Shown: positions 9,237-19,256, counted from the first letter of the stretch. The stretch is 64,000 nt of DNA from Enterobacter huaxiensis (GCF_003594935.2 NZ_CP043342.1:2108001-2172000); one strand, 5' to 3'. Notes: generated by a model from the sequence alone, not told the origin. A program made the numbers and translations.

Positions 9237-10868
9237 ATGTCCATCATCACAAAAAAAAGTTTGGTAGCGGCGGGGATTTTAACTGCGCTAATCGCGGGAA
9301 ACGCTGCAATGGCTGCGGACGTTCCTGCAGGTGTCCAACTGGCTGAGAAACAAACGCTGGTACGTAACAACGGTGCGGAAGTTCAGTCACTTGACCCGCA
9401 CAAAATTGAAGGTGTTCCCGAGTCTAACGTCAACCGCGACCTGTTCGAAGGCCTGCTGGTCACCGACGTAGACGGCCACCCGGCTCCGGGTGTGGCAGAA
9501 AAATGGGAAAATAAAGATTTCAAAGTCTGGACCTTCCATCTGCGTAAAGATGCAAAATGGTCCGACGGTACTCCGGTCACCGCCGAAGATTTCGTGTATA
9601 GCTGGCAGCGCCTGGCGAATCCAAATACCGCCTCTCCCTACGCGAGCTATCTGCAGTACGGTCACATTGCCAATATCGATGACATCATTACCGGCAAAAA
9701 ACCTGTTACCGACCTGGGCGTAAAAGCCATCGACGCTAATACCTTTGAAGTGACGTTGAGCGAACCCGTTCCGTACTTCTATAAGCTGTTAGTACACCCG
9801 TCCGTATCTCCGGTTCCGAAAGCGGCCGTGGAGAAATTTGGCGAGAAATGGACCCAGCCTGCCAATATCGTTACCAACGGTGCGTATAAGCTGAAAGCAT
9901 GGGTGGTTAACGAACGTATCGATCTCGAGCGTAATACCCAGTACTGGGACAACGCAAAAACCGTGATTAACCAGGTGACCTACCTGCCAATCGCCTCTGA
10001 AGTGACTGACGTTAACCGCTACCGCAGCGGTGAAATCGACATGACCTACAACAACATGCCGATTGAACTGTTCCAGAAGCTGAAAAAAGAGATCCCTAAA
10101 GAAGTACACGTTGATCCGTACCTGTGTACTTACTATTACGAAATCAACAACCAGAAAGCGCCGTTCACCGACGTGCGCGTGCGTACTGCACTGAAGCTGG
10201 CACTGGATCGCGATATCATCGTGAATAAAGTGAAGAACCAGGGTGACCTGCCTGCCTATAGCTACACTCCTCCGTACACCGATGGCGCGAAACTGACCGA
10301 GCCAGAGTGGTTCAAAATGACGCAGGAACAGCGTAACGCAGAAGCGAAAAAGCTGCTGGCCGAAGCGGGTTATACCGCTGACAAGCCGCTGACCTTCAGC
10401 CTGCTTTACAACACGTCCGATCTGCACAAGAAGCTGGCTATTGCCGTCTCCTCGATCTGGAAAAAGAACCTGGGTGCGAACGTTAAGTTGGAAAACCAGG
10501 AGTGGAAAACCTTCCTGGACAGCCGCCATCAGGGCACCTTTGATGTGGCGCGTGCGGGCTGGTGTGCGGATTACAACGAACCGACTTCCTTCCTGAACAC
10601 CATGCTGAGCGACAGCTCAAACAACACCGCGCACTATAAGAGCCCGGCGTTTGACAAGCTGATTGGCGACACGCTGAAAGCGACTGACGAAGCGCAGCGT
10701 ACTGAGCTGTACTCCAAAGCTGAGCAGCAGCTGGATAAAGATTCCGCGATCGTTCCGGTTTACTACTACGTTAACGCCCGTCTGGTGAAACCGTGGGTGG
10801 GTGGTTATACCGGTAAAGACCCGATGGATAATATCTACGTTAAAAACTTGTATATTATCAAGCATTAA
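9237..10868 (+). CDS. oppA: OppA, periplasmic oligopeptide-binding protein
   Basis: OppA captures 2-5 residue peptides in the periplasm for the Opp ABC importer. The signal peptide ends at about residue 26 (GNAAMA|ADVP). The mature protein is an SBP_bac_5 / cluster C binding protein; 543 residues equals the E. coli length. The family's ligand-pocket stretch ARAGWCADYNEPTSFLNTML is present near 437-456. The ribosome site is GGAG ten bases before ATG. A hairpin after the gene separates it from oppBCDF, which fits the large excess of binding protein over the transporter. Confidence 0.98.
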   Translation: MSIITKKSLVAAGILTALIAGNAAMAADVPAGVQLAEKQTLVRNNGAEVQSLDPHKIEGVPESNVNRDLFEGLLVTDVDGHPAPGVAEKWENKDFKVWTFHLRKDAKWSDGTPVTAEDFVYSWQRLANPNTASPYASYLQYGHIANIDDIITGKKPVTDLGVKAIDANTFEVTLSEPVPYFYKLLVHPSVSPVPKAAVEKFGEKWTQPANIVTNGAYKLKAWVVNERIDLERNTQYWDNAKTVINQVTYLPIASEVTDVNRYRSGEIDMTYNNMPIELFQKLKKEIPKEVHVDPYLCTYYYEINNQKAPFTDVRVRTALKLALDRDIIVNKVKNQGDLPAYSYTPPYTDGAKLTEPEWFKMTQEQRNAEAKKLLAEAGYTADKPLTFSLLYNTSDLHKKLAIAVSSIWKKNLGANVKLENQEWKTFLDSRHQGTFDVARAGWCADYNEPTSFLNTMLSDSSNNTAHYKSPAFDKLIGDTLKATDEAQRTELYSKAEQQLDKDSAIVPVYYYVNARLVKPWVGGYTGKDPMDNIYVKNLYIIKH

Positions 10869-10878
10869 TGGCAATGAG

Positions 10879-10900
10879 TGGGGCGAGGTTGCTCGCCCCA
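10879..10900 (+). promoter_or_regulatory. Intercistronic hairpin between oppA and oppB
   Basis: TGGGGCGAG, GTTG, CTCGCCCCA make a perfect 9-bp stem with no following T run. It is placed to protect the oppA 3' end or thin read-through into oppB rather than to end transcription fully. Confidence 0.7.
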
Positions 10901-10952
10901 CGGTGTCTAACCAACGTCACATAATATAGGCACACGCCAGAAGGTACGGGCA

Positions 10953-11873
10953 ATGTTGAAATTTATCCTACGTCGCTGTCTTGAAGCGATTCCAACGCTA
11001 TTTATTCTAATTACGATTTCCTTCTTTATGATGCGTCTTGCACCGGGAAGTCCATTTACCGGTGAACGTACGTTGCCGCCAGAAGTCATGGCCAACATTG
11101 AAGCGAAATATCATTTAAACGATCCTATCTCCACGCAGTACTTCAATTATCTGAAGCAGCTGGCGCACGGTGATTTCGGACCGTCATTCAAATATAAAGA
11201 CTATTCCGTTAACGACCTGGTAGCATCAAGCTTCCCGGTATCGGCAAAATTAGGTGCTGCTGCATTTATCCTGGCCGTTGTTCTCGGGGTCACAGCGGGC
11301 GTTATCGCCGCGCTAAAACAAAATACCAAATGGGATTACGCCGTAATGGGGGTCGCAATGACCGGGGTCGTCATCCCCAGTTTCGTTGTCGCGCCGTTAC
11401 TGGTCATGATATTTGCCATTACCCTTAAATGGCTGCCCGGAGGCGGCTGGAACGGGGGGGCGCTGAAGTTCATGATTTTGCCGATGGTGGCATTATCACT
11501 GGCGTACATTGCCAGCATCGCGCGTATCACCCGTGGTTCGATGATTGAAGTGCTGCACTCTAACTTCATCCGCACCGCGCGCGCAAAAGGGCTGCCGATG
11601 CGTCGGATCATTTTCCGCCATGCGCTCAAGCCTGCACTGCTGCCTGTGCTCTCATACATGGGGCCTGCTTTCGTCGGTATTATTACGGGTTCAATGGTTA
11701 TTGAAACCATCTATGGCCTGCCGGGTATTGGTCAGCTGTTTGTTAACGGTGCGCTTAACCGTGACTATTCGCTGGTGCTGAGCCTCACGATCCTCGTGGG
11801 TGCGCTGACTATTCTCTTTAATGCCGTTGTCGATGTGCTGTATGCCGTTATCGACCCGAAAATCCGTTACTAA
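10953..11873 (+). CDS. oppB: OppB, oligopeptide permease
   Basis: Inner-membrane subunit of the Opp importer, 306 residues with about six membrane segments. The BPD_transp_1 coupling motif appears as EVLHSNFIRTARAKGLPMRRIIFRHALKPAL around 198-228, with the EAA-loop features RTARAKG. Length equals E. coli OppB. It follows oppA by 84 bp and precedes oppC by 12 bp. Confidence 0.98.
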   Translation: MLKFILRRCLEAIPTLFILITISFFMMRLAPGSPFTGERTLPPEVMANIEAKYHLNDPISTQYFNYLKQLAHGDFGPSFKYKDYSVNDLVASSFPVSAKLGAAAFILAVVLGVTAGVIAALKQNTKWDYAVMGVAMTGVVIPSFVVAPLLVMIFAITLKWLPGGGWNGGALKFMILPMVALSLAYIASIARITRGSMIEVLHSNFIRTARAKGLPMRRIIFRHALKPALLPVLSYMGPAFVGIITGSMVIETIYGLPGIGQLFVNGALNRDYSLVLSLTILVGALTILFNAVVDVLYAVIDPKIRY

Positions 11874-11885
11874 CTGGAGCACGCC

Positions 11886-12794
11886 ATGATGTTGAGTAAG
11901 AAAAACAGCGAGGCGCTGGAAAACTTCAGTGAAAAACTGGAAGTAGAAGGTCGCAGCCTCTGGCAGGACGCCCGTCGTCGTTTTATGCATAACCGTGCCG
12001 CCGTCGCCAGCCTGGTTGTTCTGGTGATCATTGCACTGTTTGTGACCCTGGCGCCGATGCTGTCACAATTCACCTATTTCGATACCGACTGGGGCATGAT
12101 GTCCAGCGCGCCAGATATGGAGTCCGGTCACTATTTTGGTACCGATTCCTCGGGACGTGACCTGCTGGTCCGCGTGGCGATTGGTGGCCGTATCTCGTTG
12201 ATGGTCGGAATTGCCGCCGCGCTGGTGGCCGTGATCCTCGGCACGCTTTACGGCTCGCTTTCCGGCTATTTAGGCGGAAAAGTGGACTCGGTGATGATGC
12301 GTCTGCTGGAGATCCTGAACTCCTTCCCGTTCATGTTTTTCGTGATCCTGCTGGTGACCTTCTTTGGTCAGAACATCCTGCTGATCTTCGTGGCCATCGG
12401 GATGGTGTCCTGGCTGGATATGGCGCGTATCGTACGTGGCCAGACGCTGAGCCTTAAACGCAAAGAGTTCATCGAAGCCGCACAGGTTGGGGGTGTTTCC
12501 ACCGGCAATATCGTGGTTCGCCATATTGTCCCTAACGTGCTGGGCGTGGTCGTGGTGTATGCCTCACTGCTGGTACCAAGCATGATCCTGTTTGAATCTT
12601 TCCTGAGCTTCTTAGGCCTTGGCACGCAAGAGCCGCTGAGCAGCTGGGGCGCGCTGCTGAGTGATGGCGCAAACTCCATGGAAGTGTCACCGTGGCTGCT
12701 GCTATACCCGGCGGGTTTCCTGGTTGTGACCCTGTTTTGTTTCAACTTTATCGGCGATGGCCTGCGTGATGCCCTCGACCCGAAAGACCGTTAA
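11886..12794 (+). CDS. oppC: OppC, oligopeptide permease
   Basis: Second membrane subunit, 302 residues. It has the long soluble N-terminus typical of OppC before the first membrane segment (about 40-60), an OppC_N domain with HYFGTDSSGRDLLVRV, and the EAA loop KEFIEAAQVGG near 195-205. It pairs with OppB and contacts OppD/OppF. The ATG at 11886 has TGGAGC upstream; the next codon is also a possible ATG. Confidence 0.98.
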   Translation: MMLSKKNSEALENFSEKLEVEGRSLWQDARRRFMHNRAAVASLVVLVIIALFVTLAPMLSQFTYFDTDWGMMSSAPDMESGHYFGTDSSGRDLLVRVAIGGRISLMVGIAAALVAVILGTLYGSLSGYLGGKVDSVMMRLLEILNSFPFMFFVILLVTFFGQNILLIFVAIGMVSWLDMARIVRGQTLSLKRKEFIEAAQVGGVSTGNIVVRHIVPNVLGVVVVYASLLVPSMILFESFLSFLGLGTQEPLSSWGALLSDGANSMEVSPWLLLYPAGFLVVTLFCFNFIGDGLRDALDPKDR

Positions 12795-12805
12795 GGAGCG
12801 CCGTC

Positions 12806-13819
12806 ATGACAATTATTGAAACGGCCACAGCGCCACAGGCGCAGCAGCAGAGCTCGCTTCTGCTGGACGTTAAAGACCTCCGCGTAACGTTCAAAACGCC
12901 AGACGGGGATGTGACCGCCGTTAACGATCTCAATTTTAACCTGCGCGCAGGCGAAACGCTGGGGATCGTAGGGGAATCTGGCTCCGGGAAATCGCAAACG
13001 GCGTTCGCGCTGATGGGGCTGCTGGCGTCTAACGGTGTTATCGGAGGGTCTGCGACATTTAACGGTCGTGAAATCCTCAACCTGCCCGAGAACGAGCTGA
13101 ACAAACTGCGCGCCGAGCAAATCTCGATGATCTTCCAGGATCCGATGACGTCGCTGAACCCGTACATGCGTGTGGGCGAACAGCTGATGGAAGTGCTGAT
13201 GCTGCATAAAGGGCTGGGCAAGGCTGAAGCCTTTGAAGAGTCCGTTAAAATGCTGGATGCGGTAAAAATGCCGGAAGCGCGTAAGCGCATGCGCATGTAT
13301 CCGCACGAGTTCTCCGGCGGTATGCGCCAGCGCGTAATGATTGCGATGGCGCTGCTCTGCAGGCCAAAGCTGCTGATTGCTGATGAACCGACGACCGCGC
13401 TGGACGTGACGGTCCAGGCGCAGATCATGACGCTGTTGAATGAGCTTAAGCGTGAATTCAATACGGCGATAATCATGATCACCCACGACCTGGGCGTGGT
13501 TGCAGGCATCTGTGACAAAGTGCTGGTGATGTATGCCGGACGCACCATGGAATATGGTCAGGCGCGCGATGTGTTCTATCAGCCTGCCCACCCGTATTCC
13601 ATTGGTCTGCTGAATGCCGTACCGCGTCTGGATGCCGAAGGGGAATCTCTTCTGACGATCCCGGGTAACCCGCCGAACCTGCTGCGTTTGCCAAAAGGCT
13701 GTCCGTTCCAGCCACGCTGTCCACATGCGATGGAAATCTGCAATAGCGCTCCGCCGCTGGAGGCGTTTGCACCAGGCCGCCTGCGCGCCTGCTTTAAGCC
13801 GTATGAGGAGCTGGTATGA
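12806..13819 (+). CDS. oppD: OppD, oligopeptide importer ATPase
   Basis: A 337-residue ABC ATPase: Walker A GESGSGKS at 56-63, signature FSGGMRQR, Walker B LLIADEPTTALD and a C-terminal oligo_HPY extension with the cysteine motif CPFQPRCPHAMEIC (conserved in Opp/Dpp ATPases, able to hold an iron-sulfur cluster). The stop overlaps the oppF start by ATGA, implying translational coupling. Confidence 0.98.
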   Translation: MTIIETATAPQAQQQSSLLLDVKDLRVTFKTPDGDVTAVNDLNFNLRAGETLGIVGESGSGKSQTAFALMGLLASNGVIGGSATFNGREILNLPENELNKLRAEQISMIFQDPMTSLNPYMRVGEQLMEVLMLHKGLGKAEAFEESVKMLDAVKMPEARKRMRMYPHEFSGGMRQRVMIAMALLCRPKLLIADEPTTALDVTVQAQIMTLLNELKREFNTAIIMITHDLGVVAGICDKVLVMYAGRTMEYGQARDVFYQPAHPYSIGLLNAVPRLDAEGESLLTIPGNPPNLLRLPKGCPFQPRCPHAMEICNSAPPLEAFAPGRLRACFKPYEELV

Positions 13820-14820
13820 ACGCACTCGATCAAAAAAGAAATGTGCTGCTTGAAATCGCCGATCTGAAAGTACATTTCGACATTAAAGACGGCAAACAGT
13901 GGTTCTGGCAGCCGGCTAAAACCCTTAAAGCGGTCGATGGCGTCACGCTTCGCCTGTACGAAGGTGAAACCCTGGGCGTAGTAGGCGAGTCTGGCTGCGG
14001 TAAGTCGACGTTTGCCCGTGCGATTATCGGCCTGGTGAAAGCGACCGACGGTAAAGTGGCCTGGCTCGGCAAAGACCTGCTGGGTATGAAACAGGACGAA
14101 TGGCGAGCAGTACGCAGCGATATTCAGATGATTTTCCAGGATCCGCTGGCGTCCCTGAACCCGCGTATGACCATCGGCGAGATTATTGCCGAGCCGCTGC
14201 GCACCTATCATCCTAAAATGGCGCGTCAGGAAGTGCGGGACCGCGTAAAGGCAATGATGATGAAAGTGGGGCTTTTACCCAACCTCATCAACCGCTACCC
14301 TCACGAGTTCTCCGGCGGCCAGTGCCAGCGTATCGGTATTGCGCGCGCGCTGATCCTGGAGCCGAAGCTGATCATCTGTGATGAACCGGTTTCCGCGCTG
14401 GACGTGTCAATTCAGGCGCAGGTGGTCAACCTGCTGCAAAAACTGCAGCGCGAAATGGGGCTGTCGTTAATCTTCATCGCGCACGACCTGGCGGTGGTGA
14501 AGCACATCTCTGACCGCGTGCTGGTGATGTACCTTGGCCATGCGGTAGAGCTGGGCACCTACGATGAGGTGTATCACAATCCGCTACATCCTTACACCAA
14601 AGCGCTGATGTCTGCGGTTCCGGTCCCGGACCCGGATCTGGAAAAGAATAAAACTATCCAGCTTCTGGAGGGTGAATTGCCTTCGCCGATAAATCCGCCT
14701 TCGGGCTGCGTATTCCGCACGCGATGCCCGATGGCCGGGCCAGAATGCGCGCAAACGCGGCCGGTTCTGGAAGGCAGTTTCCGCCATGCGGTTTCCTGCC
14801 TGAAAGTAGACCCGTTATAA
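13816..14820 (+). CDS. oppF: OppF, oligopeptide importer ATPase
   Basis: Partner ATPase of OppD, 334 residues. Walker A GESGCGKS at 57-64, signature FSGGQCQRIGIARAL, Walker B LIICDEPVSALD, and the oligo_HPY tail with CVFRTRCPMAGPEC. Overlaps oppD by four bases. A strong terminator follows within 6 bp of the stop, closing the operon. Confidence 0.98.
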   Translation: MNALDQKRNVLLEIADLKVHFDIKDGKQWFWQPAKTLKAVDGVTLRLYEGETLGVVGESGCGKSTFARAIIGLVKATDGKVAWLGKDLLGMKQDEWRAVRSDIQMIFQDPLASLNPRMTIGEIIAEPLRTYHPKMARQEVRDRVKAMMMKVGLLPNLINRYPHEFSGGQCQRIGIARALILEPKLIICDEPVSALDVSIQAQVVNLLQKLQREMGLSLIFIAHDLAVVKHISDRVLVMYLGHAVELGTYDEVYHNPLHPYTKALMSAVPVPDPDLEKNKTIQLLEGELPSPINPPSGCVFRTRCPMAGPECAQTRPVLEGSFRHAVSCLKVDPL

Positions 14821-14825
14821 TCGCA

Positions 14826-14856
14826 AGGGCTGACATGATGTCAGCCCTATTTTTTT
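14826..14856 (+). terminator. Terminator of the opp operon
   Basis: AGGGCTGACAT, GATG, TCAGCCCT with T7 (14850-14856). It ends only 11 bases before the start codon of the next gene and runs into its ribosome site. Confidence 0.9.
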
Positions 14857-14867
14857 GCGAGGTTAAG

Positions 14868-15704
14868 GTGTCGCGATTGTTTACGTCGGCCCGTCAGCGG
14901 CTTTATCACATTTTATTCGATCCAAAAACGGTCTCCGGGCGTCGCTTCGAAGGGGTTTGCGGGTTATTCGCGCTGCTGAGCGTGATTATCATCTTCGTCG
15001 AGTCGGGAGCCGGGACGCAGTACCATCTGACGTTTGATGAATGGCACGTCTTTGTCTGGCTGGAGCTGTTTGTCACCCTGGTCTTTACTCTAGAATACGT
15101 GCTGAGGGTTGTCAGCTGGCCGAATCCGGCGAAATATGTCTTCAGCTTTTGGGGGCTAATTGATTTAGCCACTATCCTGCCGCTATACGTCATGTGGCTA
15201 TGGCCGGAAATCAGCCTGAGTTATGTTTTTGCCTGGCGGGCAATGCGCGTTATTCGCGTGCTGCGTATTCTCAAACTGCTGCGATTCATGCCCTCGCTGC
15301 GGGTATTCTGGAGCGCTATAGTCAGCGCCCGTCATCAGCTGATCCTTTTCTACTCGTTCATCGCCATTGTGATGGTGGTTTTCGGCGCGCTGATGTACCT
15401 GATAGAGGGGCCGAAATACGGTTTTTCAACGCTGAATGCGTCCGTTTACTGGGCCATCGTGACGGTCACGACAGTAGGCTACGGCGATATCACGCCCCAT
15501 ACGCCGCTTGGGCGCATTGTGGCATCGGTATTGATTCTGATTGGTTATTCGGTGATTGCTATCCCTACGGGGTTAATTACTACCCATATGAGCAGTGCCT
15601 TTCAGAGCCGAAAGCAGCAGCGTAAATGTCCGAACTGTCGGCAGGGGGAACATGAGCATAGCGCGAGGTTTTGTAACCGCTGCGGAAGTGAATTACCGGA
15701 TTAA
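14868..15704 (+). CDS. Voltage-gated-like potassium channel with C-terminal zinc ribbon
   Basis: A 278-residue six-TM ion-transport family protein. Segment S4 (about 124-139) carries regularly spaced arginines R124, R127, R130, R133, R139 like a voltage sensor. The pore has the K+ selectivity filter TVGYGD at 202-207, then S6 at about 217-240. The tail holds C254-x2-C257 and C269-x2-C272, a zinc-ribbon-like knuckle in place of the RCK domain of E. coli Kch. The GTG start at 14868 is chosen for GAGG five bases upstream and because upstream codons lie inside oppF and its terminator. K+ selectivity follows from the filter; gating and zinc binding are inferred. Confidence 0.85.
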   Translation: MSRLFTSARQRLYHILFDPKTVSGRRFEGVCGLFALLSVIIIFVESGAGTQYHLTFDEWHVFVWLELFVTLVFTLEYVLRVVSWPNPAKYVFSFWGLIDLATILPLYVMWLWPEISLSYVFAWRAMRVIRVLRILKLLRFMPSLRVFWSAIVSARHQLILFYSFIAIVMVVFGALMYLIEGPKYGFSTLNASVYWAIVTVTTVGYGDITPHTPLGRIVASVLILIGYSVIAIPTGLITTHMSSAFQSRKQQRKCPNCRQGEHEHSARFCNRCGSELPD

Positions 15705-15706
15705 AT

Positions 15707-15734
15707 AAAAAAGGCTGCAAACGCAGCCTTTTTT
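15707..15734. terminator. Bidirectional terminator, channel gene and yciU
   Basis: AAGGCTGC, AAA, GCAGCCTT with an A6 run left and T6 run right, between convergent genes. Confidence 0.88.
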
Positions 15735-15735
15735 A

Positions 15736-16098
<363 letters not shown>

Positions 16099-17559
16099 TT
16101 ACAGCAACGGGCTGAAGAAGTAAAACAGTCGTTCGGCAATTCTCTGCCACAGCGGACGTTTCACCCACAGTCTTGCATCCAGCAGACGGGAGCGGGAGAT
16201 ATAGTCGTCCTGAACCGCCGCCAGATCGCCGCCGAAGCCGGCGTCATCGATCACCAGGGTTATTTCAAAGTTCAGCCACAGGCTGCGCATATCCAGGTTA
16301 ACGGTACCCACCAGGCTCAGTTCACCGTCGACCAGCACGCTCTTAGTGTGCAGCAGGCCACCTTCAAACTGGTAGATTTTCACCCCGGCAGCAAGCAGCT
16401 CGCTGAAGAACGCCCGGCTTGCCCACCCCACCAGCAGCGAATCGTTTTTGCGCGGCATAATAATGCTCACATCGACCCCGCGCTGCGCGGCGGTACAGAT
16501 GGCGTGCAGCAGATCGTCGCTCGGCACGAAGTAGGGCGTTGTCATGATCAGGTACTCACGCGCGGAGTAGGCCGCGGTAAGCAACGCCTGATGGATCAGG
16601 TCTTCGGGGAATCCCGGCCCGGAAGCGATAGTGTGAATGGTATGCCCGCTGGCCTCTTCAAACGGCATGATATTGCCGTCGGGCGGCGGAGGCAAAATGC
16701 GTTTTCCGGTTTCGATTTCCCAGTCGCAGGAATAAACGATCCCCATTGATGTTGCGACGGGTCCCTCCATGCGCGCCATGAGGTCGATCCACTGTCCGAC
16801 ACCGGAGTCCTGCTTGAAGAAGCGAGGGTCAACCATGTTCATGCTGCCGGTGTAGGCAATATAGTTATCGATCAGGATCATCTTGCGGTGCTGGCGCAGG
16901 TCCATACGGCGCAGGAAAACGCGCAGCAGGTTCACCTTTAGCGCCTCGACTACTTCAATCCCGGCATTACGCATCATGCTTGCCCACGGGCTGCGGAAAA
17001 ACGCAACGCTGCCCGCGGAATCCAGCATCAGGCGGCAATGGATGCCCCGTCGCGCGGCGGCCATCAGCGATTCCGCTACCTGATCCGCCATGCCGCCCGG
17101 TTGCCAGATATAAAACACCATCTCGATATTGTGGCGAGCAAGCTGTATATCCCGTATTAGCGCCTGCATAACGTCATCAGAAGAGGTCATTAACTGCAGC
17201 TGATTGCCTTTAACGCCCGCAATGCCCTGGCGACGTTCGCAGAGTTTAAATAGCGATGAGGCAACGCTGCTGTTCTCTTCAGCAAAGATGTGCTTGCAGG
17301 CTTTGAGATCGTTAAGCCATTTTGCCGTCGAGGGCCACATGGCGCGGGCACGTTCGGCGCGGCGTTTGCCCAGGTGGAGCTCGCCAAACGAGAGATAGGC
17401 AATAATGCCCACCAGCGGCAGAATGTAGATAATCAGAAGCCAGGCCATGGCAGAAGGGACGGCCCGGCGCTTCATCAGGATGCGTAACGTCACCCCCGCG
17501 ATTATTAGCCAGTATCCCAAAATGACCAGCCAACTCACCACGGTGTAGAAGGTTGTCAT
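16099..17559 (-). CDS. clsA: ClsA, cardiolipin synthase A
   Basis: ClsA condenses two phosphatidylglycerols into cardiolipin at the inner membrane. The protein has 486 residues, as in E. coli. Two N-terminal membrane segments (about 5-25 and 36-58) precede two phospholipase-D HKD motifs: [14 protein letters not shown] near 222 and [15 protein letters not shown] near 400. The start is the ATG at 17559; an earlier in-frame ATG adds 15 unmatched residues. AAGGA lies 11 bases upstream. Confidence 0.97.
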   Translation of the reverse strand: MTTFYTVVSWLVILGYWLIIAGVTLRILMKRRAVPSAMAWLLIIYILPLVGIIAYLSFGELHLGKRRAERARAMWPSTAKWLNDLKACKHIFAEENSSVASSLFKLCERRQGIAGVKGNQLQLMTSSDDVMQALIRDIQLARHNIEMVFYIWQPGGMADQVAESLMAAARRGIHCRLMLDSAGSVAFFRSPWASMMRNAGIEVVEALKVNLLRVFLRRMDLRQHRKMILIDNYIAYTGSMNMVDPRFFKQDSGVGQWIDLMARMEGPVATSMGIVYSCDWEIETGKRILPPPPDGNIMPFEEASGHTIHTIASGPGFPEDLIHQALLTAAYSAREYLIMTTPYFVPSDDLLHAICTAAQRGVDVSIIMPRKNDSLLVGWASRAFFSELLAAGVKIYQFEGGLLHTKSVLVDGELSLVGTVNLDMRSLWLNFEITLVIDDAGFGGDLAAVQDDYISRSRLLDARLWVKRPLWQRIAERLFYFFSPLL

Positions 17560-17701
17560 AGGTAAAAAATCCTTTTGAAAGCGTATTGTTATGAGTGTAC
17601 GCATCAGGATTCATCTGGCAAATAAAAACGGCAGATAAAACGCTGGTTTGCTGCAGGGTTGGGTTTATAATGACGTTTCTGTTAGAGGAAGAGTTGTAGA
17701 C

Positions 17702-17875
17702 ATGAAGCGCAGTAGAACAGAAGTAGGGCGCTGGCGCATGTTGCGACAGGTGAGCCGTCGTAAGGCTCGTTGGCTGGAAGCACAATCCCGCCGCAATATG
17801 CGTATACACGCCATCAGAAAATGTGGGCTGAGCAGACACCGTAACGCGTTGCTGTTTGCAGTTCAGGATATCTGA
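17702..17875 (+). CDS. yciY: YciY, small basic protein
   Basis: A 57-residue arginine-rich protein beginning MKRSRTEVGRWRM, equal in length and closely similar to E. coli YciY. It has 15 or so arginines and no membrane segment. The start at 17702 is preceded by AGAGGAAGAG. Function unknown; position beside clsA is conserved. Confidence 0.9.
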   Translation: MKRSRTEVGRWRMLRQVSRRKARWLEAQSRRNMRIHAIRKCGLSRHRNALLFAVQDI

Positions 17876-17958
17876 GAACCAAGAGGGCACCGTCAAGGTG
17901 CCCACTGTTTATACAGGGACTATCAATTTTCGCACTCTTTTCCCGCCTCGTTCCACGC

Positions 17959-17964
17959 TATAAT
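17959..17964 (+). promoter_or_regulatory. Probable -10 box for the small-peptide/lipoprotein pair
   Basis: Perfect TATAAT 30 bp before the 42-codon gene. The -35 region (about 17936, TCTTTT) is poor. Confidence 0.45.
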
Positions 17965-17993
17965 GTGCTCGCCTTACACCATGAAATTATAAA

Positions 17994-18122
17994 ATGAATC
18001 CATATCTCTGGGTATTTATTGTGCTTTTAGCGCTGGACGCGCTCAGGGAAAATTTAGGGCTGTCGTCACTTCTCTCTCTGGCTGAGTCTATTTTTGCCTG
18101 GGTGATACAGTCGCTTAACTAA
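17994..18122 (+). CDS. 42-residue hydrophobic membrane peptide
   Basis: A small open frame starting MNPYLWVFIVLLALDALREN and ending WVIQSLN. It has a hydrophobic segment (about 4-17), then an amphipathic second half with ESIFAWVIQ. It has a TATAAT box upstream and a 12-bp gap (AAGGAACAAGGG, containing the next ribosome site) to the lipoprotein gene, so the two look like an operon. I do not recognise a named family. No strong ribosome site is visible at its own start, which lowers confidence. Confidence 0.6.
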   Translation: MNPYLWVFIVLLALDALRENLGLSSLLSLAESIFAWVIQSLN

Positions 18123-18134
18123 AAGGAACAAGGG

Positions 18135-18545
18135 ATGAAGGGAAAAGCGATCGCTGTAATCCTTGGGATTGCGGTATTAAGTGGCTGTGCCGGTACAAAA
18201 ACTTCACCAGAAAGGCACGCGTATTATTTTGTCTCGCACAAAACCAGCTTCACTGGCGGTAATTTTACCTCTAGCGTGCCTGAAAATTACCGGCTGAACG
18301 TTCCGCAGTTCCGCGAGCTTAATGCACGGGGAAAAGCTGACCGTGCTGAAGGACGCACGCTGGCGGAAGCTAACGAATACGCACAAAGCATTCGTGACCA
18401 GCTGAAGGAAAATGCGAAATCTCAGCAGTCCTTCTCAGGCAATGCGAATGATAAATGGTCTTCGGATATGGATATGAAGGATGCCATTCTCTTTGGGAAC
18501 GAACTAGCCGCGACTTATCTTGACGGCTATAACGGCGTACAATAG
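18135..18545 (+). CDS. Exc2-family-like lipoprotein
   Basis: A 136-residue lipoprotein: signal peptide with lipobox LSGC, lipidated cysteine at 18. The mature domain is hydrophilic (HAYYFVSHKTSFTGGNF, then a helical stretch around 63-95). It resembles what annotation calls the Exc2 family, named after the entry-exclusion gene of ColE1-type plasmids; that assignment is from memory and moderate. Aspartate at +2 is absent (CAGT), so outer-membrane sorting is expected. It occupies the clsA-tonB interval where E. coli carries kch. Confidence 0.8.
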   Translation: MKGKAIAVILGIAVLSGCAGTKTSPERHAYYFVSHKTSFTGGNFTSSVPENYRLNVPQFRELNARGKADRAEGRTLAEANEYAQSIRDQLKENAKSQQSFSGNANDKWSSDMDMKDAILFGNELAATYLDGYNGVQ

Positions 18546-18613
18546 CGCGACTGATTTTGGGGATACCGTTTTGCAGCGGTATTCTCGTTGTTTTTTAGCA
18601 AAAGGAGGGAGAA

Positions 18614-19249
18614 GTGTTTACGGAGTTTGGAGTACTGAATTTCTGGACCTATGTCGTCGGCGCGTTTTTCATCGTGCTGGTTCCCGGTCCGAATACCCTG
18701 TTTGTGCTGAAAACAGGGATTGGTCATGGGGTTAAAAAAGGTTACCTCGCGGCTACCGGTGTGTTCATCGGCGATGCCGTTCTGATGTTTCTGGCCTGGG
18801 CTGGCGTCGCCGCACTGATCCAGACCACACCCGTTCTGTTCAATATTGTTCGCTACCTTGGCGCGTTCTATCTTCTGTGGCTCGGCGGGAAAATGCTGTG
18901 GTCGGTAATTACTCATAAGAGCAACGCGCACGAGGGCGGTACCGAACCGGCAAGCATGATCATGAAACGCTCGCTGGTGTTGAGCCTGACGAATCCAAAG
19001 GCGATTCTCTTTTACGTTTCGTTCTTCGTGCAGTTTATTGATGTACGCGCGGAAAACACCGGCACCTCATTCCTGATCCTTGCCACCACGCTGGAATTGA
19101 TTAGCTTTATGTATATGAGCTTCCTGATCTTCTCCGGGGCATTTGTCACTCGTTACCTTAAAACGAAAAAGAAACTGGCAAAGCTGGGGAACGGGCTGAT
19201 TGGCCTGCTGTTCGTGGGGTTTGCGGCAAGGCTGGCGTCGCTGCATTGA
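18614..19249 (+). CDS. leuE: LeuE, leucine efflux protein (LysE/RhtB family)
   Basis: A 211-residue membrane protein with the LysE-family start [19 protein letters not shown] (22-40) and the conserved [18 protein letters not shown] block near 118-135. It is close to E. coli LeuE/YeaS (212 residues), which exports leucine. The start is GTG with a perfect AAAGGAGG six bases upstream. In E. coli leuE sits elsewhere, so its place here is a rearrangement or an alternative order. Confidence 0.88.
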   Translation: MFTEFGVLNFWTYVVGAFFIVLVPGPNTLFVLKTGIGHGVKKGYLAATGVFIGDAVLMFLAWAGVAALIQTTPVLFNIVRYLGAFYLLWLGGKMLWSVITHKSNAHEGGTEPASMIMKRSLVLSLTNPKAILFYVSFFVQFIDVRAENTGTSFLILATTLELISFMYMSFLIFSGAFVTRYLKTKKKLAKLGNGLIGLLFVGFAARLASLH

Positions 19250-19256
19250 TTTTGTT

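Noticed and set aside
12791..13825. A 344-codon frame antisense to oppD.
   Set aside because: Shadow of the GC-rich third codon positions of oppD; His/Gln/Arg-rich composition typical of antisense frames.
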